A stretch of 64,000 nt of DNA from UMGS1002 sp964570825 (lineage in GTDB: Bacteria; Bacillota; Clostridia; Oscillospirales; CAG-272), in assembly GCA_964570825.1 (NCBI GenBank), contig CAZMZJ010000001.1, positions 1 to 64,000 on the forward strand, in the 5' to 3' direction. Shown here in pieces: positions 40,283-48,287 of this stretch. The notes beneath the pieces are model-generated. The model was given only the letters and a program-made list of their open reading frames with translations, did no database searches and was not told the DNA's origin. The number at the start of each line of letters is the position of its first letter. Positions within the stretch are counted from its first letter, which is position 1. Both the position numbers and the translations under genes were made by a program.

Positions 40283-42202
40283 TTACTGCGAATATTCATT
40301 CTGTATTATGTTGAAACAGTCTATAATACGTGCTAATGTTGCCGCATCGACCCTACCGGTGACAGGCATCATGTTTTTCTCCTGAAACATACCGACGGCT
40401 TTTTCGCTTGCGCCGTCATATGTTCCCGTTATAGTGACGGCCGGGGTGAAATCATAATCTCGCGATATTTCCTGAAGCAGGTACTGGATAAAGCTGACAA
40501 GAAAACTGCTGTCGCCTGATTTGACCTCGTATCCTGCGGGATTTGCCGGAAACATATGAGGAGAAGGGAAAACATTGCTTCTGCCTTTTTCATTAAAATA
40601 CGTATCAAACAGCATATCCCATGTTTCCCGGTCTACAACTCCGGTGGGGTCAAGACCCGCTTCCCGCTGGAATTCAGCGACCGACTGCCGGGTGCTGTCT
40701 CCGTATATGCCGTCGACAGGCACCCTTTGAATATGTCCGCCTTTCTTTGATATTTCATTAAGACATTTCTGTATCTGCCTTATGGCAACCGACTCGCCGC
40801 TGCCGTAGCCTGTTTCAACGCTGATATCAAATCCGGGATACTGGCCCTCGTTCAGATACGAGCCTTTATACAGATTACTGTATAAATCGGCTACGGCATT
40901 CCAGGTCTGTTCGTCTGTTATGCCATTGTATCGGAGGCCAAAAAGCTTTTGCAGCGCTATGACAGCCTCCTGCATCCGGGGTCCGTAATAGCCGGTCGGC
41001 GGAACATGAGGTATTTCGGGATATGCCTCGGATATATAATTTATGTAGTCCTGAATTATTCTGACAGCATCGCCGCCCATGCCGAGACGCTGTTCAGTTC
41101 CCGGAAACGGCAGTATTACGCTTCGGGCATATTCTTCGGGTATTGTTTCAACTATGCCGAGATATGCGTCGTACATTCTTTCCCATGTCTCCTTGTCTAA
41201 AACACCGCTCGGTTTCAGGCCAAGCGCACGCTGCATATCTTCCAGCGCAGCAAGGGTTTCTTCACTGAAAAAGCCGTCTTTAGAAACCTGAGGGACGGAT
41301 TTGTAATATTGGGAAAGAAAATTTATGTAGCATTTAAGATTTGTCACGCCGGCGCCGCTCGAGCCGACGGTAAGCTCTCCGGGAAACTGCTGCGTGCTCA
41401 TGCCAAGCTTCATGCCTGCGCTGTCAAGGAGGTTCAGTCTGTTGACGGCATTATATACCTTTTTTACAGCATGCCATGTCGCCCGGTCTAAAACACCTGA
41501 TTTCTTAAGACCGAAAATTTTCTGGAACTCCTCGACCGCAGCTTGGGTATCATATGAGTAAATTCCGTCCGTATGAAATATTTTGGGTATTGCCGGATAG
41601 TTCGCGGATATGCGGTTCAGCTGCATCTGCAGGTTCCATATATTTCTGCCGCTGCTGCCTAAGCCGGCAGGGAATACTAAAGGGCTTTCTTCCGGATCCC
41701 CGGACGGCGCATCGGTTGCAATATCAATGTCATCGCCGAATATCTTTTTGAGGATATCGATATGATTTATACCTTGTTCCGCCGCATCTGCGGCCTGAGT
41801 GCCGTTTAATTTATTATATATGCCGGCATTATCTTCGCGCAGCGGCTCCGAGGAGCCGCCGCGCACAAGGTAGCTGTTGCATATGCCGCCAGCAATATCG
41901 GCAATATTATTGAAAACGGCATGGCCATCCGTATAATTATAGCCGGGTTCTTCAGCCGAGGTTATATCAAAGCCATAACTAGCGGAACGGTAATAATTAT
42001 TGAAAATACGATTCAGCGCATGAGATATTATGCAATAGATATTTGCTGTAAGAACACTTTCTGGCAGGTTGGGGTTTAGGCTGGACGACGCGACGTTAAT
42101 TATGTAATCAAGATATGGAACGGTTATATTATCGGCGGCTTCTTCAGGTTTTCCAAGGTGTACGGTGATATTTTCAGGTATCCTAAAAATTAAATCTGCC
42201 AT
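40283..42202 (-). CDS. SleC-like protein: SpoIID-type domain plus peptidoglycan-binding repeats
   Basis: The 639-residue product has an N-terminal SpoIID/SleC-type lytic transglycosylase-like domain (about 8-120; ITVPYLDYIINVASSS, LTANIYCIISHALNRIF, YGFDITS). After a linker come several peptidoglycan-binding type 1 domains (about 185-635; repeated TDGIYSYDTQAAVEEFQ, FGLKKSGVLDRATW and similar). There is no signal peptide, as in other spore proteins made in the mother cell or forespore. The catalytic Glu expected at the third residue of the final SSS is Ser, so enzyme activity is doubtful. It pairs with the SleC N-domain-like gene upstream. Confidence 0.78.
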   Translation of the reverse strand: MADLIFRIPENITVHLGKPEEAADNITVPYLDYIINVASSSLNPNLPESVLTANIYCIISHALNRIFNNYYRSASYGFDITSAEEPGYNYTDGHAVFNNIADIAGGICNSYLVRGGSSEPLREDNAGIYNKLNGTQAADAAEQGINHIDILKKIFGDDIDIATDAPSGDPEESPLVFPAGLGSSGRNIWNLQMQLNRISANYPAIPKIFHTDGIYSYDTQAAVEEFQKIFGLKKSGVLDRATWHAVKKVYNAVNRLNLLDSAGMKLGMSTQQFPGELTVGSSGAGVTNLKCYINFLSQYYKSVPQVSKDGFFSEETLAALEDMQRALGLKPSGVLDKETWERMYDAYLGIVETIPEEYARSVILPFPGTEQRLGMGGDAVRIIQDYINYISEAYPEIPHVPPTGYYGPRMQEAVIALQKLFGLRYNGITDEQTWNAVADLYSNLYKGSYLNEGQYPGFDISVETGYGSGESVAIRQIQKCLNEISKKGGHIQRVPVDGIYGDSTRQSVAEFQREAGLDPTGVVDRETWDMLFDTYFNEKGRSNVFPSPHMFPANPAGYEVKSGDSSFLVSFIQYLLQEISRDYDFTPAVTITGTYDGASEKAVGMFQEKNMMPVTGRVDAATLARIIDCFNIIQNEYSQ

Positions 42203-42229
42203 ATCCGCTCTCCTTTTTGCGTCCGGAAT

Positions 42230-42643
42230 TCACGGCTTGAATATTTCGGGTTTTAGAAAATGATTGTTTTGGCTCGAGGACGGGAGCGGTATAAGATCGG
42301 CGGTCTGGTATGATGTTATTCCGTCGTAGACAGGGACGTCAAGATAACTCTGCGGCGCGTATCCATCCGCATAAACCTCTATGTTGTATAGGGCATATGG
42401 CCTTATGACATCATCAGATATACTGACCTGTTTCAACGGAGCGGCAAGACTTATTTTTTCCGCCATTCCGTTTCGGTCGGTTTTAAGCGAATAGATTATA
42501 TGCGAGGTCTCGCCGTTTGCCTTTATTATATTTATCGTCGCCCCGGGTACGGGAACTGCGCTGCGGGCGGTTGTCGCCCGTACTATCAGGTACCCGGTAC
42601 CGGAATCGTTTGATCTTTCTGCATTCGGATTTTGGTTGTCCAT
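42230..42643 (-). CDS. SleC N-terminal-like beta-sandwich protein
   Basis: The 137-residue product is a carboxypeptidase-regulatory-like beta domain (GYLIVRATTARSAVPVPGATINI, YSLKTDRNGMAEKISL, YALYNIEVYADGYAPQSYLDVPVYDGITSYQTADLIPL). This resembles the N-terminal region of clostridial SleC-type cortex-lytic proteins; here it is a separate gene 27 bases before the SpoIID/peptidoglycan-binding gene. The two probably act together in spore assembly or germination. ATG 42643 has GGAGG nine bases upstream. The assignment rests on remembered family resemblance. Confidence 0.65.
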   Translation of the reverse strand: MDNQNPNAERSNDSGTGYLIVRATTARSAVPVPGATINIIKANGETSHIIYSLKTDRNGMAEKISLAAPLKQVSISDDVIRPYALYNIEVYADGYAPQSYLDVPVYDGITSYQTADLIPLPSSSQNNHFLKPEIFKP

Positions 42644-42719
42644 ATAAAGCACCTCCGGGCATTTATTCTATATAAATTGTATTCAGACGGTTCAAAATGG
42701 TGAAAAATATAATTCGCTG

Positions 42720-42749
42720 TTGACTTTTTATAAATACTTATGTTATAAT
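42720..42749 (+). promoter_or_regulatory. Promoter of tRNA-Leu
   Basis: TTGACT 42720-42725, 18 bases, TATAAT 42744-42749. Confidence 0.8.
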
Positions 42750-42792
42750 AACATCCGGTTGGGCTGTGTGCCTGATTTAATGATATCAATAT

Positions 42793-42879
42793 GCCGGCGT
42801 GATGGAATTGGCAGACGTGCTGGACTCAAAATCCAGTGGTAGCGATACCATGCGGGTTCGACCCCCGCCGCCGGCACCA
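42793..42879 (+). tRNA. tRNA-Leu (CAA)
   Basis: A class II tRNA of 87 bases including CCA. Acceptor GCCGGCG/CGCCGGC, anticodon stem CTGGA/TCCAG with loop CTCAAAA (anticodon CAA), a long variable arm (TGGTAGCGATACCA) and T-arm GCGGGTTCGACCCCCGC. Confidence 0.97.
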
Positions 42880-42996
42880 TTTTTGAATAATGCAGAATAA
42901 GGGGGTCGAACCCATTCGACACCCCGCCGCCGGCACCATTTTTGAATAATGCAGAATATGGGGGTCGAACCCATTCGACACCCCGCCGCCGGCACC
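42863..42996 (+). repeat. 59-bp direct repeats of the tRNA-Leu 3' end
   Basis: The last 17 bases of tRNA-Leu (42863-42879) recur at 42922-42938 and, except for the final A, at 42981-42996, at a constant 59-base period. The interval is also repeated with one change: TTTTTGAATAATGCAGAAT, then a GGGGTCGAA...TTCGACACCCC hairpin. Each unit thus ends as a partial tRNA copy. Confidence 0.9.
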
Positions 42997-43067
42997 CCGT
43001 CAGCACGGGCGGGCAAAAGTAAATTTCCAAAAAAGCGGAGATACTATTAAAAAATTTTATAAAACTA

Positions 43068-43096
43068 TTGCATAATGTCCGGCGATGTGATATAAT
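43068..43096 (+). promoter_or_regulatory. Promoter of rplS
   Basis: TTGCAT 43068-43073, 17 bases, perfect TATAAT 43091-43096. The leader of about 80 bases may contain the L19 leader element known in Firmicutes; I could not confirm its fold. Confidence 0.82.
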
Positions 43097-43185
43097 ACCA
43101 CCGTTGCGCATTTTATGCATACGTATCACGGGCAGTCCGCTGCGAAGCTCTGCATGAATGTCCGTTAATATTAAGGAGGGCCGAA

Positions 43186-43545
43186 ATGAATAAGATCGAG
43201 GCTTTTACAAACGAGCAGTTAAAAAGTGAGTTGCCTGTTATAAAAGTTGGCGACAACGTACGCGTTTATAACAAGATTAAAGAGGGCAACAAGGAAAGAA
43301 TTCAGCTGTTTGAGGGAACGGTTATTGCAAAGCATGGCGGCGGAATTTCCGAAACCTTCACAGTAAGACGCGTGTCATACGGCGTCGGCGTCGAGAAAAC
43401 ATTCCCGATTCATTCTCCAAACGTGGACAAAGTTGAGATAATCCGTACCGGCAAGGTCAGACGCGCAAAACTGTTCTACATCCGCGAGAGAGTCGGAAAA
43501 GCATCTAAAGTCAAAGAAAAAATCGAAAAAGACGAAAACGAGTAA
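43186..43545 (+). CDS. rplS: 50S ribosomal protein L19
   Basis: L19 lies at the interface of the 30S and 50S subunits. The 119-residue product has VGDNVRVYNKIKEGNKERIQLFEGTVI, FTVRRVSYGVGVEKTFPIHSP and VRRAKLFYIRERVGKASKVKE, all family signatures. Its usual partners rimM and trmD are absent here; it stands alone between a tRNA and its own terminator. GGAGGG precedes ATG 43186. Confidence 0.97.
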   Translation: MNKIEAFTNEQLKSELPVIKVGDNVRVYNKIKEGNKERIQLFEGTVIAKHGGGISETFTVRRVSYGVGVEKTFPIHSPNVDKVEIIRTGKVRRAKLFYIRERVGKASKVKEKIEKDENE

Positions 43546-43553
43546 TTTCCGAA

Positions 43554-43585
43554 AAAGACCGTGCTATTGTGCGGTCTTTCTTTTT
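43554..43585 (+). terminator. Intrinsic terminator of rplS
   Basis: AAAGACCG 43554-43561 pairs with CGGTCTTT 43572-43579, followed by CTTTTT. Confidence 0.9.
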
Positions 43586-43805
43586 CGTTTTTTCGTTATT
43601 CATTCAATTTCAATAATTGTAAAACCTGACGCGGTTATTTCCGCAACGCTGATTTTATGATATGCTTTAAGTATGATTGGTAGGAATGTTTTTTTATTTC
43701 AATCAGCGGGTTTTATGGCTTTGCCGCCGTACGGGTCTGCGGCAGCCCGGCTTTGCTGAACCTGCGCGTATTCACGGTTAAAGACAAGAAAGGCATGGTC
43801 AAAAA

Positions 43806-45062
43806 ATGACAATTCATAGGACATACGATATTCCCGAAGCGGGGAATTATGATATTATAGTCGCGGGCGGCGGTGTTGCCGGAGCCGCCGCGGCGCTTGC
43901 GGCAAAACGCGAAGGGAAGAACGTTTTGCTTATCGAAAAGTCGGTTTATCTCGGAGGGCTTGCAACGCTCGGGCTTATAACCATGTTTGTTCCGATGTGC
44001 AACGGGCGCGGAAGGCAGATCGTGCGCGGGATGGCGGACGATTTTTTCCGCCTTGCTGTAAAATACGGTTTTGACGATATTCCCGAGGACTGGAAAGATG
44101 GCGGAACGTCAAAACCGACTATGCAGCGGCTCAGGACGCACTATGATACCGGTATGTTCGCACTGACGCTCAATAAACTGCTTTGCGACGCGGGAGTTGA
44201 GATCATGTACGACACGTTAATAACCGAGCCGGTTATGGAAGGCAGCGTCTGCCGCGGACTCATAGCGGAAAATAAATCCGGCAAATCATATTACGGCGCA
44301 AAAATTGTGATCGATGTCACCGGCGACGCGGATATCCTCTACCGCGCCGGAGTTCCGTGCGTTCAGGGTAAAAATTATTTCACATATGTAATGCACAAAA
44401 TTACGCTCGAGTCCTGTGAGGCCGCCGTAAAAGACCGCGATATCGGCAAAGCGGTTAAATGGACGTACGGCGGCAACGCTACTCTTTCCGGTAAAAATCA
44501 GCCGGCAGGGCGGCAGCTTTACAATGGTACGGACGGCGCAGGCATATCCGAATATCTGCGGGAAAATCAGCTCGAAGCTTTCGAAAAACACAAGAACGAC
44601 GACAGAAAAAGCCGGGCGATAACAGCAGTGCCAGGCATGGCTCAGTTCAGGACAACAAGACATATTAAAGGCGACTATACTCTTACAGTCAGAGATGTAT
44701 TCAGGCATTTCGACGACTCGGTTACAGCAATTTGCGATATGGACCACCGCGACTATCTCTATGAAATCCCATACCGCTGCCTTTGCCGTACCGGTTTCCC
44801 AAACCTTATTACAGCGGGCCGCTGCGTCAGCGCGGACGGTTACGCATGGGATGTCGCCCGCGTTATTCCGCCGGCTGTCGTTACAGGCCAGGCTGCAGGA
44901 CTCGCGGCGTCGATATCCCTCGATTCGTCGGTGCCGCTGCCTGAAATTGACGTCACGCTGCTGCAGAAAAAGCTTGAGGCGGAAAATGTCCTTTTACACT
45001 TTGACGATTCGTGGATTCCGGAAAATCCGGAGCCTTATTTTGAGAATATCGACCACATTTGA
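43806..45062 (+). CDS. FAD-dependent oxidoreductase
   Basis: A flavoprotein of 418 residues with a Rossmann FAD-binding start (YDIIVAGGGVAGAAAALAAKREGKNVLLIEK, GxGxxG near 20) and the later ADGYAWDVARVIPPAVVTGQAAGLAAS, as in the FAD_oxidored family. The MFVPMCNGRGRQIVRGMADDFF segment is typical of a clostridial subgroup whose substrate is unknown. It is not clustered with a pathway; sigG follows 104 bases later. GAAAGG lies before ATG 43806 at a rather long distance. Confidence 0.82.
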   Translation: MTIHRTYDIPEAGNYDIIVAGGGVAGAAAALAAKREGKNVLLIEKSVYLGGLATLGLITMFVPMCNGRGRQIVRGMADDFFRLAVKYGFDDIPEDWKDGGTSKPTMQRLRTHYDTGMFALTLNKLLCDAGVEIMYDTLITEPVMEGSVCRGLIAENKSGKSYYGAKIVIDVTGDADILYRAGVPCVQGKNYFTYVMHKITLESCEAAVKDRDIGKAVKWTYGGNATLSGKNQPAGRQLYNGTDGAGISEYLRENQLEAFEKHKNDDRKSRAITAVPGMAQFRTTRHIKGDYTLTVRDVFRHFDDSVTAICDMDHRDYLYEIPYRCLCRTGFPNLITAGRCVSADGYAWDVARVIPPAVVTGQAAGLAASISLDSSVPLPEIDVTLLQKKLEAENVLLHFDDSWIPENPEPYFENIDHI

Positions 45063-45107
45063 TTTTTTTCAACCGGAAGAATTAGGCAACTGAGATTATG
45101 AATAATC

Positions 45108-45162
45108 AAATCTCCCGTCAGTCAATACTCGTAATATCGAGCAAAGACCATACGGGAGATTT
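45108..45162 (+). promoter_or_regulatory. Hairpin masking the sigG ribosome binding site
   Basis: AAATCTCCCGT 45108-45118 is the exact reverse complement of ACGGGAGATTT 45152-45162. The right arm contains the GGGAG Shine-Dalgarno of sigG (start 45166). Pairing would hide it. The loop is 33 bases. Confidence 0.7.
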
Positions 45163-45165
45163 CTT

Positions 45166-45939
45166 ATGTACTATAACAAAGTCGAAATATGCGGCGTTAA
45201 CACGTCCAAGCTAAAAACACTGACCGATGAGGAAAAACACGACCTTTTAATAAAAGCAAAAGAAGGCGACGCCGCAGCGCGTCAGGATCTGATCTACGGC
45301 AATCTCCGGCTTGTCTTAAGCATTATCCAGCGCTTTTCAGGCCGCAAGGAAAATATGGACGACCTTTTCCAGGTCGGCTGTATAGGACTGATTAAAGCGA
45401 TCGACAACTTCAATATAGATCTTAACGTTAAATTTTCCACCTATGCCGTTCCTATGATTATCGGCGAAATCCGCAGGTATCTGCGCGACAACAACTCGAT
45501 TAGAATCAGCCGCTCCGTGCGCGACCTCGCTTACCGCTCGCTGCAGATGCGTGAACAGCTCACACGCGAGAAGGAGTCGGAACCGTCAGTCGAGGAGATT
45601 GCCGGAAAGCTCGGCGAAAATAAGGATGCTGTGCTGCATTCGATGGAGGCAATTGTCGAGCCGATCTCACTGTACGAGCCGGTTTACAGCGAAAACGGAG
45701 ATTCAATTTATGTAATTGACCAGCTGAGCGACACAAACTACAGCGACGAGAGCTGGCTCGAAAACATCGCTCTCCGCGATGCCATGAGAAAGCTGACAGA
45801 CCGCGAAAGGTCAATCATCAATATGAGATTCTATAAAAACAAAACTCAGATGGAGATCGCGGAAGAAATAGGAATATCGCAGGCGCAGGTCTCTCGGCTT
45901 GAAAAGGGCGCGATTGAAAAAATGCGGAAACAAATTTGA
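45166..45939 (+). CDS. sigG: RNA polymerase sporulation sigma factor SigG
   Basis: Sigma-G directs late gene expression in the forespore. The N-terminal YNKVEICGVNTSKLKTL is diagnostic for SigG. Region 2 follows (LRLVLSIIQRF, DDLFQVGCIGLIKAIDNFNIDLNVKFSTYAVPMIIGEIRRYLRDN), then region 3 and the region 4 helix-turn-helix (KTQMEIAEEIGISQAQVSRLEKGAI). At 257 residues the length is normal. The usual neighbours spoIIGA and sigE are absent. Translation is probably limited by the leader hairpin. Confidence 0.96.
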   Translation: MYYNKVEICGVNTSKLKTLTDEEKHDLLIKAKEGDAAARQDLIYGNLRLVLSIIQRFSGRKENMDDLFQVGCIGLIKAIDNFNIDLNVKFSTYAVPMIIGEIRRYLRDNNSIRISRSVRDLAYRSLQMREQLTREKESEPSVEEIAGKLGENKDAVLHSMEAIVEPISLYEPVYSENGDSIYVIDQLSDTNYSDESWLENIALRDAMRKLTDRERSIINMRFYKNKTQMEIAEEIGISQAQVSRLEKGAIEKMRKQI

Positions 45940-46280
45940 AATTCAAACGGAATACGAGCATAAATGCGCGTTAGACACTCCGAGACCTTATTATGGAATT
46001 TAGTGAAACAGATATGAACTAAATAAATAAATATGGAATTCAACTCTTTAATTGGTTGACAAACGAAAAAAAATGAGTTATCATTTAGACGCTTATGATA
46101 AATATCATTATATCAACAGAAGATTAAAAGCCTTCCGGCGCGTATCAGGGCTGCCTTATACGGGCAGCTTACATATTACGGTCAAATCGGTCTGTCATAA
46201 AAATGTCCGGTATATATGGGTACGGCGTCGGTTCGGGCATATAAATAAATTTAATTTTCGAGCAGTAAAGGAGATTAAAT
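45940..46280 (+). other. 341-base gene-free stretch with long leader
   Basis: After sigG the DNA is AT-rich and non-coding. It holds the promoter at 46056-46084 and a leader of about 190 bases. One clear hairpin is present (GCTGCC 46150-46155 with GGCAGC 46163-46168), with no T-tract after it. I recognise no riboswitch. The short frames here have no ribosome binding sites. Confidence 0.5.
46056..46084 (+). promoter_or_regulatory. Promoter of the hexosamine/galactose operon
   Basis: Perfect TTGACA 46056-46061, 17 bases, TATCAT 46079-46084. The first gene starts about 190 bases downstream. Confidence 0.75.
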
Positions 46281-47189
46281 ATGACACTCGTAATTCTTGC
46301 AGCGGGACTCGGATCAAGATACGGCGGACTCAAACAGCTTGACCCCATCAATAAATACGGCGAATTTATAATCGATTACTCGGTTTACGACGCAAAACGC
46401 GCCGGGTTCGACCGCGTCGTATTTATTATCAAGGAAGAAAATTACAATGCGTTCCGTGAAACTATCGGTCACCGCGTGGAAAAGCACATTAAGGTGGAAT
46501 ACTGCTTCCAGAAAATGGACGATATTCCTTCGTGGGCGTCAATTCCCGAGGGACGCACAAAACCGTGGGGAACCACGCAGGCGGTCCTCGCCGCACGCGA
46601 CATCGTCAAGGACAATTTTGCTGTCTGCAACGCGGACGATTTCTACGGATCCGACACATTTGCAAAGGTTGCGGCGCATCTTAAGAGAAATGATCTTGAC
46701 GGCGCTCTTCCGGAGTACGCCATGGTCGGCTTTGTCCTTAACAACACGCTTACCGATAACGGCTCGGTTTCACGCGGAGTATGCGTTACCGAGAACGGCA
46801 TGCTGAAGAGCATCGTGGAAAGAACAAAGATATACAGAACACCGGCGGGCACAGTCTTCAATGAAGACGGAAAAGAAACAAAGCTTGCCGACGACACAAT
46901 TGTTTCTATGAACTTCTGGGGCTTTACGCCGGCGGTTTTCCCGCAGCTTCAGGAGTGCTTCAACGATTTTCTAAAAAATCTGAAGAACAATCCCAATCCC
47001 CTCAAGGCCGAGTGCCTGCTTCCGAACGATATCGGAAACCTTCTGAAGAAAAAGGCCTGCAAAGTAAGGGCATATTCGACCGAGTCGGTATGGTTCGGAG
47101 TAACGTACATCGAAGACAAGCCTAATGTCATGAAAAATATAGACAATCTGACCGACGGCGTAAAATATCCCAAGGGGCTTTGGAAATGA
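46281..47189 (+). CDS. Sugar-1-phosphate nucleotidyltransferase
   Basis: A 302-residue NTP transferase with the nucleotide loop LAAGLGSRYGGLKQLDPI at residues 5-22 and the metal site NADDFYG near 116. A UDP-sugar product is likely because the next two genes encode an N-acetylhexosamine 1-kinase-like protein and GalE. It could activate N-acetylhexosamine-1-phosphate or galactose-1-phosphate. The gene overlaps the kinase gene by 4 bases (ATGA). AAAGGAG precedes ATG 46281. Confidence 0.85.
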   Translation: MTLVILAAGLGSRYGGLKQLDPINKYGEFIIDYSVYDAKRAGFDRVVFIIKEENYNAFRETIGHRVEKHIKVEYCFQKMDDIPSWASIPEGRTKPWGTTQAVLAARDIVKDNFAVCNADDFYGSDTFAKVAAHLKRNDLDGALPEYAMVGFVLNNTLTDNGSVSRGVCVTENGMLKSIVERTKIYRTPAGTVFNEDGKETKLADDTIVSMNFWGFTPAVFPQLQECFNDFLKNLKNNPNPLKAECLLPNDIGNLLKKKACKVRAYSTESVWFGVTYIEDKPNVMKNIDNLTDGVKYPKGLWK

Positions 47190-48274
47190 GCGCGGAACTT
47201 AAAGAAATAATCCGACGTTTTGAAATTCCGGGAGAGATTAAGTCGGTCAGGGAATGCAAAACAGGACATATCAACAGCACATATTTTGTGACCTTCAGCA
47301 ATAATTCTAAATATGTACTGCAGAAAATAAATACTTATGTGTTCAAAAATCCCGACCGGCTGATGAGCAATATTGTAGGTGTCACCGGATACCTGCGTAA
47401 TATTATTGCAAAGGATGGCGGCGACCCTGAGCGCGGAACGCTGCACTTCATTTCATGCCGCGACGGGAAATACTATACTTATGCGGATGACGGCGGCTGC
47501 TGGCGCATGTACCGTTTCATAGATGATGTCGTTTCATATCAGCTTGCGGAAACAAAAGAGCTTTTTTTCAAAGCCGGATTCGCTTTCGGCGACTTTCAGA
47601 AAAAACTCTCAGGGTATGACGCGTCGACGCTTTATGAAACCATTCCCGATTTTCACAATACAAAAAAGAGATATGAAAAATTCGACCGCGTCGCGGCAAG
47701 ATGCACAGGCGGGCGCGAAAAGACTGCCGCCGCCGAAATTGAATTTATCCGCGCAAGAAAAGACAAGTGTTCTTTTATCGTAAACGCGATAGAGGACGGA
47801 AAAATCCCGGTGCGCGTCACGCATAACGACACAAAGCTGAACAACATACTTATGGACAAGAAAACGGGCGAGGGCATCTGCATCATTGACCTTGACACAG
47901 TCATGCCCGGCTCGGCGCTTTATGATTTCGGCGACGCGATACGCTTCGGCGCTTCAAGCGCCCTCGAGGACGAGGCCGACCTTTCAAAGGTATATTTCCG
48001 TACAGATATGTTCGAAGCCTTCGCCGGCGGATATATCAAAGGCGCGGGCGGCGCGATGACTGAAAATGAAATAAAATCGCTGCCGATGGGGGCTTATATA
48101 ATCACGCTTGAAACCGGAATGCGTTTTCTCACCGACTATCTTGAAAACGATGTGTACTTCAGAATCGAATATGAAAATCACAATCTGATAAGAGCGCGCA
48201 ATCAGCTCAAGCTTGTTTACGATCTTGAGACACGCATTGACGAATTCAACCGCATTATCGAAAAATTTATCTAA
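47186..48274 (+). CDS. N-acetylhexosamine 1-kinase-like phosphotransferase
   Basis: A 362-residue aminoglycoside-phosphotransferase-fold kinase. It closely recalls NahK: TGHINSTYFV near 28, the catalytic VTHNDTKLNNILMD near 210, the metal site IIDLDTVMPGSALYDFGDAIRFGAS, and LPMGAYIITLETGMRFLTDYL. NahK phosphorylates GlcNAc/GalNAc at C1 in the lacto-N-biose/galacto-N-biose pathway. Between the nucleotidyltransferase and galE genes it would supply the sugar-1-phosphate. ATG 47186 overlaps the upstream stop; TTG 47180 is also in frame. Confidence 0.85.
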   Translation: MSAELKEIIRRFEIPGEIKSVRECKTGHINSTYFVTFSNNSKYVLQKINTYVFKNPDRLMSNIVGVTGYLRNIIAKDGGDPERGTLHFISCRDGKYYTYADDGGCWRMYRFIDDVVSYQLAETKELFFKAGFAFGDFQKKLSGYDASTLYETIPDFHNTKKRYEKFDRVAARCTGGREKTAAAEIEFIRARKDKCSFIVNAIEDGKIPVRVTHNDTKLNNILMDKKTGEGICIIDLDTVMPGSALYDFGDAIRFGASSALEDEADLSKVYFRTDMFEAFAGGYIKGAGGAMTENEIKSLPMGAYIITLETGMRFLTDYLENDVYFRIEYENHNLIRARNQLKLVYDLETRIDEFNRIIEKFI

Positions 48275-48287
48275 GGGAGACGATCGA

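Noticed and set aside
42743..43129. Minus-strand open frames over tRNA-Leu and its repeats
   Set aside because: They are antisense readings of the tRNA and its 59-bp repeats, with no ribosome binding site and no independent protein signal.
46052..46342. Open frame in the leader of the hexosamine operon
   Set aside because: It overlaps the promoter and the first gene, lacks a ribosome binding site and has no recognisable protein pattern.
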